The notes below the pieces were generated by a model. The model had not been told where the DNA came from and searched no databases. It saw nothing but the letters and a program-made list of their open reading frames with translations. Below are positions 44,942 to 45,376 of a stretch of 45,376 nucleotides of DNA, one piece after another. Position 1 is the first letter of the stretch. Every line of letters starts with the position of its first letter. The position numbers and the translations under genes were made by a program. The stretch spans positions 770 to 46,145 of the forward strand of contig PMJQ01000079.1 in assembly GCA_003157485.1 (NCBI GenBank), written 5' to 3'. This DNA is from Ignavibacteriota bacterium. GTDB taxonomy: Bacteria; Bacteroidota; Ignavibacteria; UBA10030; UBA6906.

Positions 44942-45376
<435 letters not shown>

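Overview
The window is gene-dense (about 62% GC by eye) bacterial chromosome with short intergenic gaps, many 1-8 nt start/stop overlaps, and no sign of phage, insertion sequences, CRISPR or tRNA genes. The best taxonomic clue is the secreted S8 protease at 39446-41512, which ends in an Asn-Tyr-Pro-Asn-Pro-Phe-Asn-Pro type sorting/FlgD-like domain typical of the FCB superphylum (Ignavibacteria/Chlorobi relatives and neighbouring lineages). Several gaps carry E. coli-style promoters (TTGATT or TTGACA, 17 nt, TATAxT), and groES has a CIRCE operator. This argues against a classical Bacteroides-type sigma factor and fits an Ignavibacteria-like lineage. The placement is inference.

Layout. (1) 1-5143, minus strand: recJ, yebC, ruvC, ruvA, ruvB and the start of an acylating-type aldehyde dehydrogenase, a DNA-repair block. 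(2) RNase P RNA (about 5208-5622) and an RNase H-like / zinc-ribbon coiled-coil / Nif3-family operon, all minus. (3) 8109-10755: a divergent two-component cluster, with a REC-DHp protein lacking an ATPase domain on the minus strand facing a lone receiver and a sigma54-type regulator on the plus strand. (4) 10871-24139, plus: glutaryl-CoA dehydrogenase, guaB, an M24 aminopeptidase, a glycosyltransferase, purD, a sugar-nucleotide epimerase, meaB, an acyl-CoA dehydrogenase, an acyl-CoA carboxylase beta subunit, an unknown exported protein and a second sigma54-type regulator. (5) A 114-bp string of hairpins separates this from a minus block (24240-32900): larB, cystathionine beta-synthase, a cystathionine gamma-lyase/synthase, a mannose-1-P guanylyltransferase/phosphomannomutase-like fusion, an EIIA/PtsN protein, an unknown protein, lgt, a tiny membrane protein and an RlmB-like rRNA methylase. 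(6) 33074-39334, plus: plsY, a DegQ-like protease, purB, an aldehyde dehydrogenase and L-lysine 6-aminotransferase, closed by a strong terminator. (7) The convergent secreted protease, then nadE, rsmI, a GH13 enzyme and groES-groEL on the plus strand.

Functional themes: Holliday-junction processing and recombination; purine synthesis (guaB, purD, purB); lysine and acyl-CoA catabolism (lysine aminotransferase plus aldehyde dehydrogenase, glutaryl-CoA dehydrogenase, a second acyl-CoA dehydrogenase, carboxylase beta, MeaB); transsulfuration; envelope biogenesis (lgt, plsY, DegQ, GDP-mannose-type enzyme). The least ordinary parts are the kinase-poor signalling cluster with a probably leaderless REC-DHp gene, two intrinsic terminators pressed against downstream start codons, the hairpin string at 24137-24250, a 7-bp-phased repeat at 30709-30750, the larB leader, and a histone-tail-like basic extension on the lysine aminotransferase. 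No complete previously unknown system is evident; these are leads.
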